From NCBI GenBank assembly GCA_002419585.1, contig DIGJ01000038.1, positions 1-46,231 on the forward strand: a stretch of DNA of 46,231 bases, in the 5' to 3' direction. Under the pieces are notes generated by a model, which searched no databases, was not told where the DNA came from, and worked only from the letters and a program-made list of their open reading frames with translations. Shown here one piece after another: positions 25,057-32,386 of the stretch. The position numbers and the translations under genes are program-made. Position 1 is the first letter of the stretch; each line of letters begins with the position of its first letter. This DNA is from Lachnoclostridium sp. UBA5725. GTDB taxonomy: Bacteria; Bacillota; Clostridia; Lachnospirales; Lachnospiraceae.

Positions 25057-25133
25057 CACTATTGTATCAATAATGTTCAGGAATTCATGCGCACTTTTAT
25101 AAATGTGTTCATACCCATATCGGTACGAGCACA
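25057..25133 (-). promoter_or_regulatory. Two leader hairpins of the metNIQ attenuator
   Basis: Hairpin 1 (25104-25133, minus strand) pairs TGTG with CACA and TACC with GGTA around a GATAT loop; its left arm overlaps the second Cys codon of the leader peptide. Hairpin 2 (25057-25075) pairs CATTATTG with CAATAGTG around ATA. A ribosome halted at the Met-Met-Met-Cys-Cys codons would cover the left arm of hairpin 1. The exact antiterminator pairing was not resolved by eye. Confidence 0.5.
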
Positions 25134-25178
25134 GCACATCATCATATTTGTTATTTGCATTGTTAAAAGTGTACGCAT
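25077..25178 (-). CDS. Methionine-rich leader peptide of metNIQ (33 aa)
   Basis: This short ORF encodes 33 residues beginning MRTLLTMQITN, followed by Met-Met-Met-Cys-Cys and ARTDMGMNTF. Eight of the 33 residues are Met, and three consecutive Met codons are followed directly by two Cys codons. AAAGGGG lies about eight bases before the ATG, a good ribosome binding site. The ORF sits between the metNIQ promoter and an intrinsic terminator, which is the classic layout of an amino-acid attenuation peptide. No SAM-I core (AGAGNGGNGGAGGGA-like) or T-box sequence (AGGGTGGNACCGCG-like) is visible in the leader. The peptide itself probably has no function beyond stalling the ribosome. That it is translated is an inference. 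Confidence 0.7.
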   Translation of the reverse strand: MRTLLTMQITNMMMCCARTDMGMNTFIKVRMNS

Positions 25179-25221
25179 AATATATCCCCTTTCTAACTTT
25201 CAATTCTTTCTTACAATCAAT

Positions 25222-25251
25222 AGTATAGCAATAAATAAAAGAAAGTGTTAA
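25222..25251 (-). promoter_or_regulatory. Promoter of the metNIQ leader
   Basis: On the minus strand TTAACA (25251-25246) and TATACT (25227-25222) are separated by 18 bp. Transcription would start near 25215, about 37 nt before the leader-peptide ATG. Confidence 0.55.
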
Positions 25252-25470
25252 TATCCAAATCCAATCGTCCGTTATAAGTTTTTCCTATAGCAAATTTAAT
25301 GGATTTTCTTTGCAAAAAAATGTGTTACTTTTTGTAATATAATAAACTTATTAAAACATTTCTACCATCTTCAATTCTAAGTTGCTTTCTAATGAAAGTT
25401 CATCTACACTATAATTTATATACCTTGTAGCTTGAGAAAACCTTACAGAATGAAACAGAGGAGAATTAGA

Positions 25471-26388
25471 ATGAAAACGAGAAAAACCAGTATTAAGGGC
25501 ACTTTAATGAGAGAACTAATTGCGGATATAACCTCCACTCATCACCTAGGGGAATCTATTCAAACTGGAAAATATCGAATGAATCCAAAAGAGCCTCCCT
25601 TTATCTACAAGCCAAAATATCACTGTGAGAAAGTAAGCCTAGATCATTTTTCTTTGGAGTATTTAAAAAAAGAGGAAGAAAACAGTGCGTATTCCATTTT
25701 GCAGCTTCATGGTGGTGGTTATATCGGTCCAATGAAGAATGCCTATCGTCGCTTCTCTATCAATTACCAGGATAAATGCGATGGAAGTGATGTGGTAACC
25801 ATTGACTACCGTGTAGCTCCAGAATATCCATATCCGGCAGCTCTTGAGGATGCCTTTGCTGCCTATTTATTTATGACCGAAGAAAAAGGATATTCTCCCC
25901 AAAAAATTATAATTGCGGGAGATTCTGCTGGAGGAGGTCTTGCTTTAGCCCTATCCATGTATCTTCGTGATTTCCAGTATCCAACTCCTGCGGGACTTGT
26001 ACTTATGTCGCCATGGGCAGACCTTACCAATAGCGGTCAAAGCTATATCGATAACTTTGAAATCGATCCCCTTTTTGGAAACAGTACAAACAACATGCTC
26101 TACAACTCCTCTTATATAGGAGACCATGATCCAAAAGAACCTTATATTTCTCCTGTTTTTGGTGATTTTAAAAACCTTCCACCGATGCTAATTCAGGTAG
26201 GAACACATGAAGTCTTGCTGAGTGATTCCATTACCATTGCGCAAAAAGCGAAACAGGAAGGACTTAAAGTAAAGTTATCGATCTATGAAGGAATGTTTCA
26301 TGTTTTTCAAATGTCTGGTGAAATATTACCAGAGAGCCGCCAGGCATGGGAAGAGATTGGTAAATTTTACAAAGCAATTCACCATTAA
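25471..26388 (+). CDS. Alpha/beta hydrolase of the hormone-sensitive-lipase family (esterase)
   Basis: This 305-residue cytoplasmic carboxylesterase has the HSL-family oxyanion motif HGGGYIGP (about 77-84). The nucleophile elbow is GDSAGGGLAL (Ser about 151), and the catalytic His lies in GMFHVFQM near residue 280, with a plausible Asp in the preceding VGTHEVLLSDS region. The ATG at 25471 is preferred over one 13 codons earlier, since GAGGAG precedes it by seven bases. It stands alone between metNIQ and the chemoreceptors. The 220 bp upstream (25252-25470) hold no other gene that I can see. Natural substrate unknown. Confidence 0.85.
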   Translation: MKTRKTSIKGTLMRELIADITSTHHLGESIQTGKYRMNPKEPPFIYKPKYHCEKVSLDHFSLEYLKKEEENSAYSILQLHGGGYIGPMKNAYRRFSINYQDKCDGSDVVTIDYRVAPEYPYPAALEDAFAAYLFMTEEKGYSPQKIIIAGDSAGGGLALALSMYLRDFQYPTPAGLVLMSPWADLTNSGQSYIDNFEIDPLFGNSTNNMLYNSSYIGDHDPKEPYISPVFGDFKNLPPMLIQVGTHEVLLSDSITIAQKAKQEGLKVKLSIYEGMFHVFQMSGEILPESRQAWEEIGKFYKAIHH

Positions 26389-26418
26389 TTATTTATTCAC
26401 ATGAATTACTTGTTATCC

Positions 26419-26447
26419 TTGAACTTATCGAATTGATAATTTATAAT
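26419..26447 (+). promoter_or_regulatory. Promoter of the first chemoreceptor gene
   Basis: TTGAAC (26419-26424) and TATAAT (26442-26447) are separated by 17 bp, about 45 bp upstream of the start at 26494. This is a housekeeping-type promoter, not a flagellar sigma-D type. Confidence 0.6.
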
Positions 26448-26493
26448 GACTTCATGAGTATTTATACACAAGAAAAGGAGCTGGGGAAAACGA

Positions 26494-28254
26494 ATGAGAC
26501 AAAAGCAAAAACCAACGAAAGTAAAACAACAAAAAGTAACAAAAGCAAAGCAGAAAACTACCCAAAAACAAAAACTGAATTTTGAAAATCTAAGCATTTC
26601 AAAAAAATTACAGCGTTCCTTCGCTATTCCTGTTTTCAGCTTTATTGTTGCAGTCATTTTTTCAATTGCAGCAATTGCATTTATTGGAAGCAATTTTAAC
26701 CGTTTTTACAATACCTCTTATAAGGTAGTAACCGCCCAATTGGAAATGCAAAAAAGTATAGAATCAGCATCAACAAATATTTTATTGTCGTGCACTACAT
26801 CGAAAGAAGACATCATAAAAACATGTGTAGATAATGCTAAGTCAGAAATCGATTCGGTGTATACGAATTATGAAGTACTCAAAAAATATTACAAACAAAA
26901 TCCTGAGACTTTGAAAAGTTTGGAAACTGCGCTTCATAATAATGAGCAATTTGAGAAACTCATGTTTAACAGCGCATTGGCAAACAATACATTAGCTGCA
27001 GTCCAGGTATATAACAGCTATTATGCGCCAAGCATTAGCAAGGTAAAGGATATCTTAGTTCAAATCGGTAAAGATGTAGAAGTTGGAGCTGCTAGAGATT
27101 ATAGTACTTCTAATGTTGTGAAAATGATAATTATGGTATTTTGTACATTCGTTGCTTTATTCAGTGTTGTTATTTCGATCCGAAGCATCAAACGCTTAGT
27201 AAAAACACTTACAAATCCGATCAGCGAAATTGAAAATGCCGCAAAAGAAATGTCAGAAGGAAGTCTTCATGTTGATATTCATTATGAGTCAAACGATGAA
27301 CTTGGCTCTCTTGCAAGAAGCATGAAAATTACAACAGCAGGTATTTCAAAAATTGTTGACGATATTGGTAATTGCTTACAGACTATGGCCAATGGTAACT
27401 TTAATTTTGAAAGCAAATGCCTTGACAGTTACATTGGTGATTATGCTCCTATTTTAACAGCAATGGAAAATATTTCCACCTCATTGAGCAGTACCATTTC
27501 TGAAATCAAGGAAGCTGCCGCTCAGGTTGCTCAGGGTGCTGAAAATCTTGCTGAAGGTGCTGAGAGCCTAGCAGAAGGTGCAACTGACCAAGCAGGTGCC
27601 GTAGAAGAATTAACCGCTACCGTGCAGGAAGTTACTTCCAAGGTAGAAGATACCGCAAATTCTTCTAAAGTTGCAGATCGCATGGCTGCTGATGTTACAA
27701 ATGACGCGAAAAATAGTAGCGAACAAATGCAACAAATGACCAACGCAATGGCACGTATTACTGAAACTTCATCACAAATCGAGGTTATCATTCAAAGCAT
27801 TGAAAGCATCGCTTCTCAAACAAACTTACTCTCCCTCAATGCTGCGATTGAAGCGGCTAGAGCCGGGGAAGCCGGAAGAGGATTTGCGGTTGTTGCCGAT
27901 GAAATCAGGGAGCTTGCAAATCAAAGTGCAAATGCAGTAATGAATACACGCCAACTAATTCAATCCACAGTGAATGAAGTACAAAGCGGAAATGAAATCG
28001 TAGAGACCACCTCTGCATCCTTAAATCAGGTGGTATCCTCAATTGAAAAGATGCGTGATATTATTCAAAAAACAACGGCTCTTTCGGTTGAGCAGGCTCA
28101 CTCTATGGAAGCGATTGACAAAGGCATTGTACAAATTTCTGCCGTTGTTCAAAATACTTCTGCTACCGCGCAGGAAAGTTCTGCAACAAGTGAAGAACTT
28201 ACGGCGCAGGCTGAAGCACTCAATGGGTTGGTGGGGCAATTTATTACAAGATAA
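26494..28254 (+). CDS. Methyl-accepting chemotaxis protein
   Basis: This is a membrane chemoreceptor of 586 residues. A Lys/Gln-rich cytoplasmic N-terminus (1-40) precedes transmembrane helix 1 (about 47-68). A helical extracytoplasmic sensor of about 140 residues, of four-helix-bundle type with no Cache motifs seen, is followed by helix 2 (about 209-228) and HAMP (about 230-285). The cytoplasmic signalling coiled coil carries the conserved tip NLLSLNAAIEAARAGEAGRG and FAVVADEIRELANQS. The start follows AAAGGAGCTGGGG. No chemotaxis kinase genes are nearby. A paralogue, almost identical over the last 260 residues, follows at 28722, and each gene is followed by the same palindromic element. Ligand unknown. 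Confidence 0.93.
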   Translation: MRQKQKPTKVKQQKVTKAKQKTTQKQKLNFENLSISKKLQRSFAIPVFSFIVAVIFSIAAIAFIGSNFNRFYNTSYKVVTAQLEMQKSIESASTNILLSCTTSKEDIIKTCVDNAKSEIDSVYTNYEVLKKYYKQNPETLKSLETALHNNEQFEKLMFNSALANNTLAAVQVYNSYYAPSISKVKDILVQIGKDVEVGAARDYSTSNVVKMIIMVFCTFVALFSVVISIRSIKRLVKTLTNPISEIENAAKEMSEGSLHVDIHYESNDELGSLARSMKITTAGISKIVDDIGNCLQTMANGNFNFESKCLDSYIGDYAPILTAMENISTSLSSTISEIKEAAAQVAQGAENLAEGAESLAEGATDQAGAVEELTATVQEVTSKVEDTANSSKVADRMAADVTNDAKNSSEQMQQMTNAMARITETSSQIEVIIQSIESIASQTNLLSLNAAIEAARAGEAGRGFAVVADEIRELANQSANAVMNTRQLIQSTVNEVQSGNEIVETTSASLNQVVSSIEKMRDIIQKTTALSVEQAHSMEAIDKGIVQISAVVQNTSATAQESSATSEELTAQAEALNGLVGQFITR

Positions 28255-28284
28255 GTTGGAATTGGCTAAACGGAAGGCTGTGTT

Positions 28285-28464
28285 CAATCTGCGATTCCAG
28301 GGTCCAAGATACGAAGTGCTAACCTCAAAACGATTGTCAATTTTAATAAGCCATAAACAGAGAAAAGCGGGTGATTGGGCACCCGCTTTTCTCTATTGTC
28401 TTATTAAAATAATCGTTTCAATTCGGTTTGCACTTCGTATCTTGGACCCTGGAATCGCAAATTG
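28285..28464 (+). repeat. Palindromic element C1 (family C) after the first chemoreceptor
   Basis: This 180-nt hairpin has a perfect 30-31 bp outer stem adjacent to conserved ends GTTCAAT and ATTGGGATA. Then come AACGATT / AATCGTT and ATTTTAATAAG / CTTATTAAAAT stems with a GTCA bulge, and a 15-bp terminal hairpin (AGAGAAAAGCGGGTG). It begins about 30 bp after the stop codon. C2 has the same plan with compensated base changes in the outer stem. Confidence 0.85.
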
Positions 28465-28640
28465 GGATAGCGATTATTGTTCTTTTAGAAATGCTGCTAT
28501 GTTATAGGGTGGTTTTACAATCTAATAATAGGTATCGTTCTTGCATAAATACGTAATACGTAAAACGTTTATTTTACTTTGGTTTTGTTTGGACTCACTT
28601 GGCTTATGATGGTTTAATTGTATTTTATTACCAATTTTTC

Positions 28641-28669
28641 TTGTACTATCACACAAAATAATTTATAAT
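28641..28669 (+). promoter_or_regulatory. Promoter of the second chemoreceptor gene
   Basis: TTGTAC (28641-28646) and TATAAT (28664-28669) have 17-bp spacing, about 52 bp before the start at 28722. The region between C1 and this promoter holds no gene. Confidence 0.6.
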
Positions 28670-28721
28670 ATTTTTATACTTTTATAAAATATTACTAGAT
28701 TAAAGGAGATTTTATTGTCTT

Positions 28722-30470
28722 ATGAAACCAAAGAAGAATCCTGTCAAGCAGACTGTACCGCAGTCCAAAACTACAAAAGCACAAGTGAAACAAAAGTTTG
28801 AAGATTTATCTATTTCTAAAAAGCTACAACGATCCATTCAAGTTCCGGCAATCAGTTTTATCGTTGCTCTGATTTTTTCAATTGCTGCAATTGCTTTTAT
28901 TGGTAGTAACTTTAACCGATTTTACAATAATTCTTATGCTGTAGTAAATACGCAGTGGAAAATGCAGAAAAATCTTGATACTGCTTCCATTAATATTTTA
29001 TTGGCCTGCACTTCTTATGATTCAAATTCTACGGAAGAATACGTTGCTACAGCAAAATCAGAGATTGAAGCATTAAATAAAAATTATGAAACTCTAAAAT
29101 CCCTGTATACACAGAATCCAGATTCCCTAGAAAAATTTAAAAAAGCTCTCGAAAGCAGCAAATCATATGAAGAACTCATCTATACGAGTGCTTTGGCAAA
29201 TAACCATAACACCGCAATGAATGTCTATAATACGAACTACTCACCAAATATTGAAAAAGTAAAAGAAAGTCTAACCCAAATCGGTACTGATATCGAAAGA
29301 GGTGCAGCAAGTGACTTTGCTCGCTCCAATATAGTAGAAATCATTGTTATCATTTTAAGTATCATTCTTGCTATCTTTAGCAGCATTATTACAATTCGCA
29401 GTATACGCCGTCTGGTAAAAGGTCTAACCAAACCCCTCTACGAAATTGAAAATGCAGCAAAACAGATGTCCGAAGGTAATCTTCATGTTGATATCACTTA
29501 TACGTCTGGTGACGAGCTAGGCAATCTTGCGAATAGTATGCGAAAAACTACCGCTTCTATTTCCCAGATTATAGATGATATCGGTCAATGCTTAAAAACA
29601 ATTGCAGATGGTAACTTTAATTTTAATAGTAAATGTATCGATAGTTATGTTGCAGATTACAATCCAATTTTAACTGCAATGGAACATATCTCCACCTCAT
29701 TAAGCGCTACCATTTCAGAAATCAAAGAAGCGGCCGCTCAGGTTGCTCAGGGTGCTGAAAACCTTGCAGAAGGTGCTGAAAGTCTGGCGGAAGGTGCAAC
29801 GGATCAGGCTGGCGCTGTAGAAGAATTAACCGCTACCGTAGAGGAAGTTACTTCCAAGGTAGAAGATACTGCAAGCTCCTCAAAAGTGGCAGATCACATG
29901 GCCGCGGATGTTACAAATGATGCCAAAAATAGTCGTGAACAAATGCAGCAAATGACCAACGCTATGGCGCGTATTACCGAAACTTCATCACAAATCGAAG
30001 TTATCATCCAAAGCATTGAAAGCATTGCTTCCCAAACAAACTTACTCTCCCTCAATGCTGCGATTGAAGCGGCAAGAGCCGGTGAAGCTGGTAGAGGATT
30101 TGCGGTTGTTGCAGATGAAATCAGGGAGCTTGCAAATCAAAGTGCAAATGCAGTAAATAATACACGTCAATTAATTCAATCCACGGTAAATGAAGTTCAA
30201 AGTGGAAATGAAATTGTAGAAGCAACTTCAGCATCCTTAAATCAGGTGGTAGTCTCGATTGAAAAGATGCGTGATATAATTCAAAAAACAACGGGTCTTT
30301 GCGTTGAGCAGGCTCACTCTATGGAAGCGATCGACAAAGGCATTGTACAAATTTCTGCCGTTGTTCAAAATACTTCTGCTACCGCGCAGGAAAGTTCAGC
30401 AACAAGTGAAGAACTAACGGCGCAGGCTGAAGCACTCAATGGGTTGGTGGGGCAGTTTGTGACACGATAA
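28722..30470 (+). CDS. Methyl-accepting chemotaxis protein (tandem paralogue)
   Basis: This 582-residue chemoreceptor has the same plan as its upstream neighbour: Lys-rich N-terminus, helix 1 (about 45-66), helical sensor domain, helix 2 (about 206-226), HAMP and signalling coiled coil with the NLLSLNAAIEAARAGEAGRG tip. The sensor domains of the pair have diverged strongly (for example TSYDSNSTEEY against TTSKEDIIKTC). The signalling halves from TISEIKEAAAQVAQGAENLA onward are nearly identical, so the pair arose by duplication with later divergence or conversion. AAAGGAG lies 13 bases before the ATG, a rather long spacing. Ligand unknown. Confidence 0.93.
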   Translation: MKPKKNPVKQTVPQSKTTKAQVKQKFEDLSISKKLQRSIQVPAISFIVALIFSIAAIAFIGSNFNRFYNNSYAVVNTQWKMQKNLDTASINILLACTSYDSNSTEEYVATAKSEIEALNKNYETLKSLYTQNPDSLEKFKKALESSKSYEELIYTSALANNHNTAMNVYNTNYSPNIEKVKESLTQIGTDIERGAASDFARSNIVEIIVIILSIILAIFSSIITIRSIRRLVKGLTKPLYEIENAAKQMSEGNLHVDITYTSGDELGNLANSMRKTTASISQIIDDIGQCLKTIADGNFNFNSKCIDSYVADYNPILTAMEHISTSLSATISEIKEAAAQVAQGAENLAEGAESLAEGATDQAGAVEELTATVEEVTSKVEDTASSSKVADHMAADVTNDAKNSREQMQQMTNAMARITETSSQIEVIIQSIESIASQTNLLSLNAAIEAARAGEAGRGFAVVADEIRELANQSANAVNNTRQLIQSTVNEVQSGNEIVEATSASLNQVVVSIEKMRDIIQKTTGLCVEQAHSMEAIDKGIVQISAVVQNTSATAQESSATSEELTAQAEALNGLVGQFVTR

Positions 30471-30504
30471 GTTGAAGGTGGCTGGCTAAACGGAAGGCTG
30501 TGTT

Positions 30505-30684
30505 CAATTTGCGGTTCCAGGCTCCAAGATACGAAGTGCTAACCTCAAAACGATTGACAATTTTAATAAGCCATAAACAGAGAAAAGCGGGTGATTGGGC
30601 ACCCGCTTTTCTCTATTGTCTTATTAAAATAATCGTTTCAATTCGGTTTGCACTTCGTATCTTGGAGCCTGGAACCGCAAATTG
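30505..30684 (+). repeat. Palindromic element C2 (family C) after the second chemoreceptor
   Basis: This has the same length and internal sequence as C1, with an identical 15-bp terminal hairpin. In the 31-bp outer stem, A-T is replaced by G-C at one pair and G-C by C-G at another, each with both arms changed. The result is a perfect stem of different sequence. The flanking GGCTAAACGGAAGGCTGT is also shared with C1. Confidence 0.85.
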
Positions 30685-30832
30685 GGATAGCAGGTATTGT
30701 TTTCTATTATAGCATCTGCAACTACGAGGCTGTCGAAATCTACGGCTGTGCTATAACTTGTTCTAGTTTCTATCATCTGTCAACTAATTTAATTTATTAA
30801 AAAACGATAAATATTATATTAAATAAAAATGC

Positions 30833-30861
30833 TTGCATAACAGGAAAATTTATACTATAGT
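30833..30861 (+). promoter_or_regulatory. Promoter of the SAM hydrolase-ECF operon
   Basis: TTGCAT (30833-30838) and TATAGT (30856-30861) have 17-bp spacing. The -10 region lies in the palindrome ATACTATAGTAT, and a second small palindrome CTAATTCATTAG follows. No riboswitch is recognisable in the short leader. Confidence 0.55.
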
Positions 30862-30905
30862 ATCCGTATATTAAACTACTAATTCATTAGTTGAGAGGAG
30901 ATTTT

Positions 30906-31766
30906 ATGACGAATGCAGTTGTGTTTCAATCAGATTTTGGTCTTGTGGATGGTGCTGTTTCAGCAATGCATGGAGTCGCTTTTTCGGAAGATGAAAATTT
31001 AAAGATATTTGATCTTACCCATGAGATTCCGCAATATGATATCTGGGAAGCTTCCTACCGCCTGATTCAAACAGTTGAATATTGGCCAGTGGGAACCGTA
31101 TTTGTATCTGTTGTTGATCCAGGTGTAGGTTCATCTAGAAGAAGTATCGCAATCAAAACCCTGTCTGGAAGATATGTCATCACACCGGATAATGGTACAC
31201 TCACCCATATCAAGCGTATGATTGGGATCAAAGAAGCAAGAATTATTCATGAAAAATCCAATCATCTTCCTCACTCCGAGCTATCTTATACCTTCCATGG
31301 AAGAGATGTTTATGCCTACGTAGGTGCAAAGTTAGCCTCTGGTCATATTTCTTTTGAAGAAATCGGAGATGAGGTCTTAATAGATAGCATTATAGAGTTA
31401 CCAACACTAGAACCTAAACTTGATAAAAATGCAATTGAAGGAATCATTGATGTACTGGATGTCCGCTTTGGTAGTTTATGGACAAACATTCCATATGAAT
31501 TGTTTGAACAGCTGGAAATCAAAACCGATGACCGGGTAGAGGTTACCATTCGAAACAATACAAGACATGTTTACCATAACATAATTACTTACACCAAATC
31601 GTTTGCCAATGTTTATGCCGGAGAGAGCCTTGTATATATCAATTCTTTACAAAATATGGCAGTCGCTATTAATCAGGGTTCTTTTGCAAAAGCTTATAAC
31701 ATCCGTACAGGAACAAGTTGGAAAATTGAACTTAAAAAGGCACCTCGCATTATTTACGAGGATTAA
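30906..31766 (+). CDS. SAM hydroxide adenosyltransferase (DUF62 family)
   Basis: Characterised members of this family hydrolyse S-adenosylmethionine to adenosine and methionine, and relatives halogenate SAM. The 286-residue protein has the SAM-site block QSDFGLVDGAVSAMHGV at its N-terminus. It also has VVDPGVGSSRRSIAI, VITPDNGTLTHI and FHGRDVYAYVGAKLASG, all diagnostic. The ATG at 30906 is chosen because GAGAGGAG lies just before it; an upstream in-frame TTG lacks a site. It is first in an operon with ECF transporter genes (16 bp before the S component). This suggests that the transported compound and the reaction products are linked. Confidence 0.9.
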   Translation: MTNAVVFQSDFGLVDGAVSAMHGVAFSEDENLKIFDLTHEIPQYDIWEASYRLIQTVEYWPVGTVFVSVVDPGVGSSRRSIAIKTLSGRYVITPDNGTLTHIKRMIGIKEARIIHEKSNHLPHSELSYTFHGRDVYAYVGAKLASGHISFEEIGDEVLIDSIIELPTLEPKLDKNAIEGIIDVLDVRFGSLWTNIPYELFEQLEIKTDDRVEVTIRNNTRHVYHNIITYTKSFANVYAGESLVYINSLQNMAVAINQGSFAKAYNIRTGTSWKIELKKAPRIIYED

Positions 31767-31781
31767 AAGGAGGAAAATCAT

Positions 31782-32333
31782 ATGAAAAAATTCACCATCC
31801 GCTCAGTAGTAGCAATCGGAATTGGAACCGCATTATACATTGTTTTATCCCTCGTTTCGATTCCACTCGCATTCATTCCGAACACAGCAATTCAGCCAAG
31901 AGCTGCACTACTGGCACTACTTGCAGCAATCTTTGGCCCTATTGTTGGTGGAGCAGTTGGCCTCTTAGGTCATATCTTAGCAGATGCATTCCAGTATGGT
32001 GGCGTCTGGTGGAGCTGGGTATTTCCTGATGCTGTATTTGGTATTCTTGCTGGTATATTTGCAAGCAAATATCAGATTGAAAAAGGTGGTTTTGCAACCA
32101 AGCAGATTGTTTTATTTAATGCCGTCCAGATTGTCGCAAACGCACTTGCCTGGATTGTACTTGCTCCAATTCTCGATATTGTCATCTATGCAGAACCTGC
32201 AAACAAAGTTTTTACCCAAGGGGCGTTTGCATTCCTCGGTAATATCATCACCATCGGCATCCTTGGTACACTGCTTGCAGTCGCTTATACCAAAGTAAAA
32301 GCAAGTTCATCCAGTCTTGATCGAGAAGACTAA
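31782..32333 (+). CDS. ECF transporter substrate-binding (S) component, UPF0397-like
   Basis: This 183-residue integral membrane protein has five to six hydrophobic segments. The N-terminal A-x-x-x-A-type helix (VVAIGIGTALYIVLSLVSIP) and AAIFGPIVGGAVGLLGHILAD resemble the UPF0397 group of S components. Such proteins capture a micronutrient and dock on a shared EcfAA'T module. The start follows AAAAGGAGG. The dedicated A and T genes follow in the same operon, so this is a group I ECF transporter. The substrate is not deducible; the DUF62 neighbour hints at a SAM- or adenosine-related compound. Confidence 0.78.
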   Translation: MKKFTIRSVVAIGIGTALYIVLSLVSIPLAFIPNTAIQPRAALLALLAAIFGPIVGGAVGLLGHILADAFQYGGVWWSWVFPDAVFGILAGIFASKYQIEKGGFATKQIVLFNAVQIVANALAWIVLAPILDIVIYAEPANKVFTQGAFAFLGNIITIGILGTLLAVAYTKVKASSSSLDRED

Positions 32334-32341
32334 AATACATA

Positions 32342-32369
32342 GCAGGAATCCTTTTAAAGGATTCCTGTT
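32342..32369 (+). promoter_or_regulatory. Perfect hairpin between the ECF S and A genes
   Basis: CAGGAATCC / GGATTCCTG is a 9-bp perfect stem with a TTTTAAA loop and only a short GTTT tail. It is too weak for a full terminator, so partial termination or mRNA processing that sets the S to A/T ratio is more likely. Confidence 0.5.
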
Positions 32370-32386
32370 TGCAACTAGGAGGAAAC

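Noticed and set aside
24970..25215. SAM-I riboswitch or T-box upstream of metN
   Set aside because: Neither the SAM-I core sequences nor a T-box AGGGTGGNACCGCG-like motif is present; the leader is instead dominated by the Met-rich ORF.
30500..30712. A 70-codon open frame, with a similar one reaching 28507 after the first chemoreceptor
   Set aside because: It lies entirely inside palindrome C2 (or C1). Its conservation between copies is explained by duplication of the hairpin, and it has no ribosome binding site.
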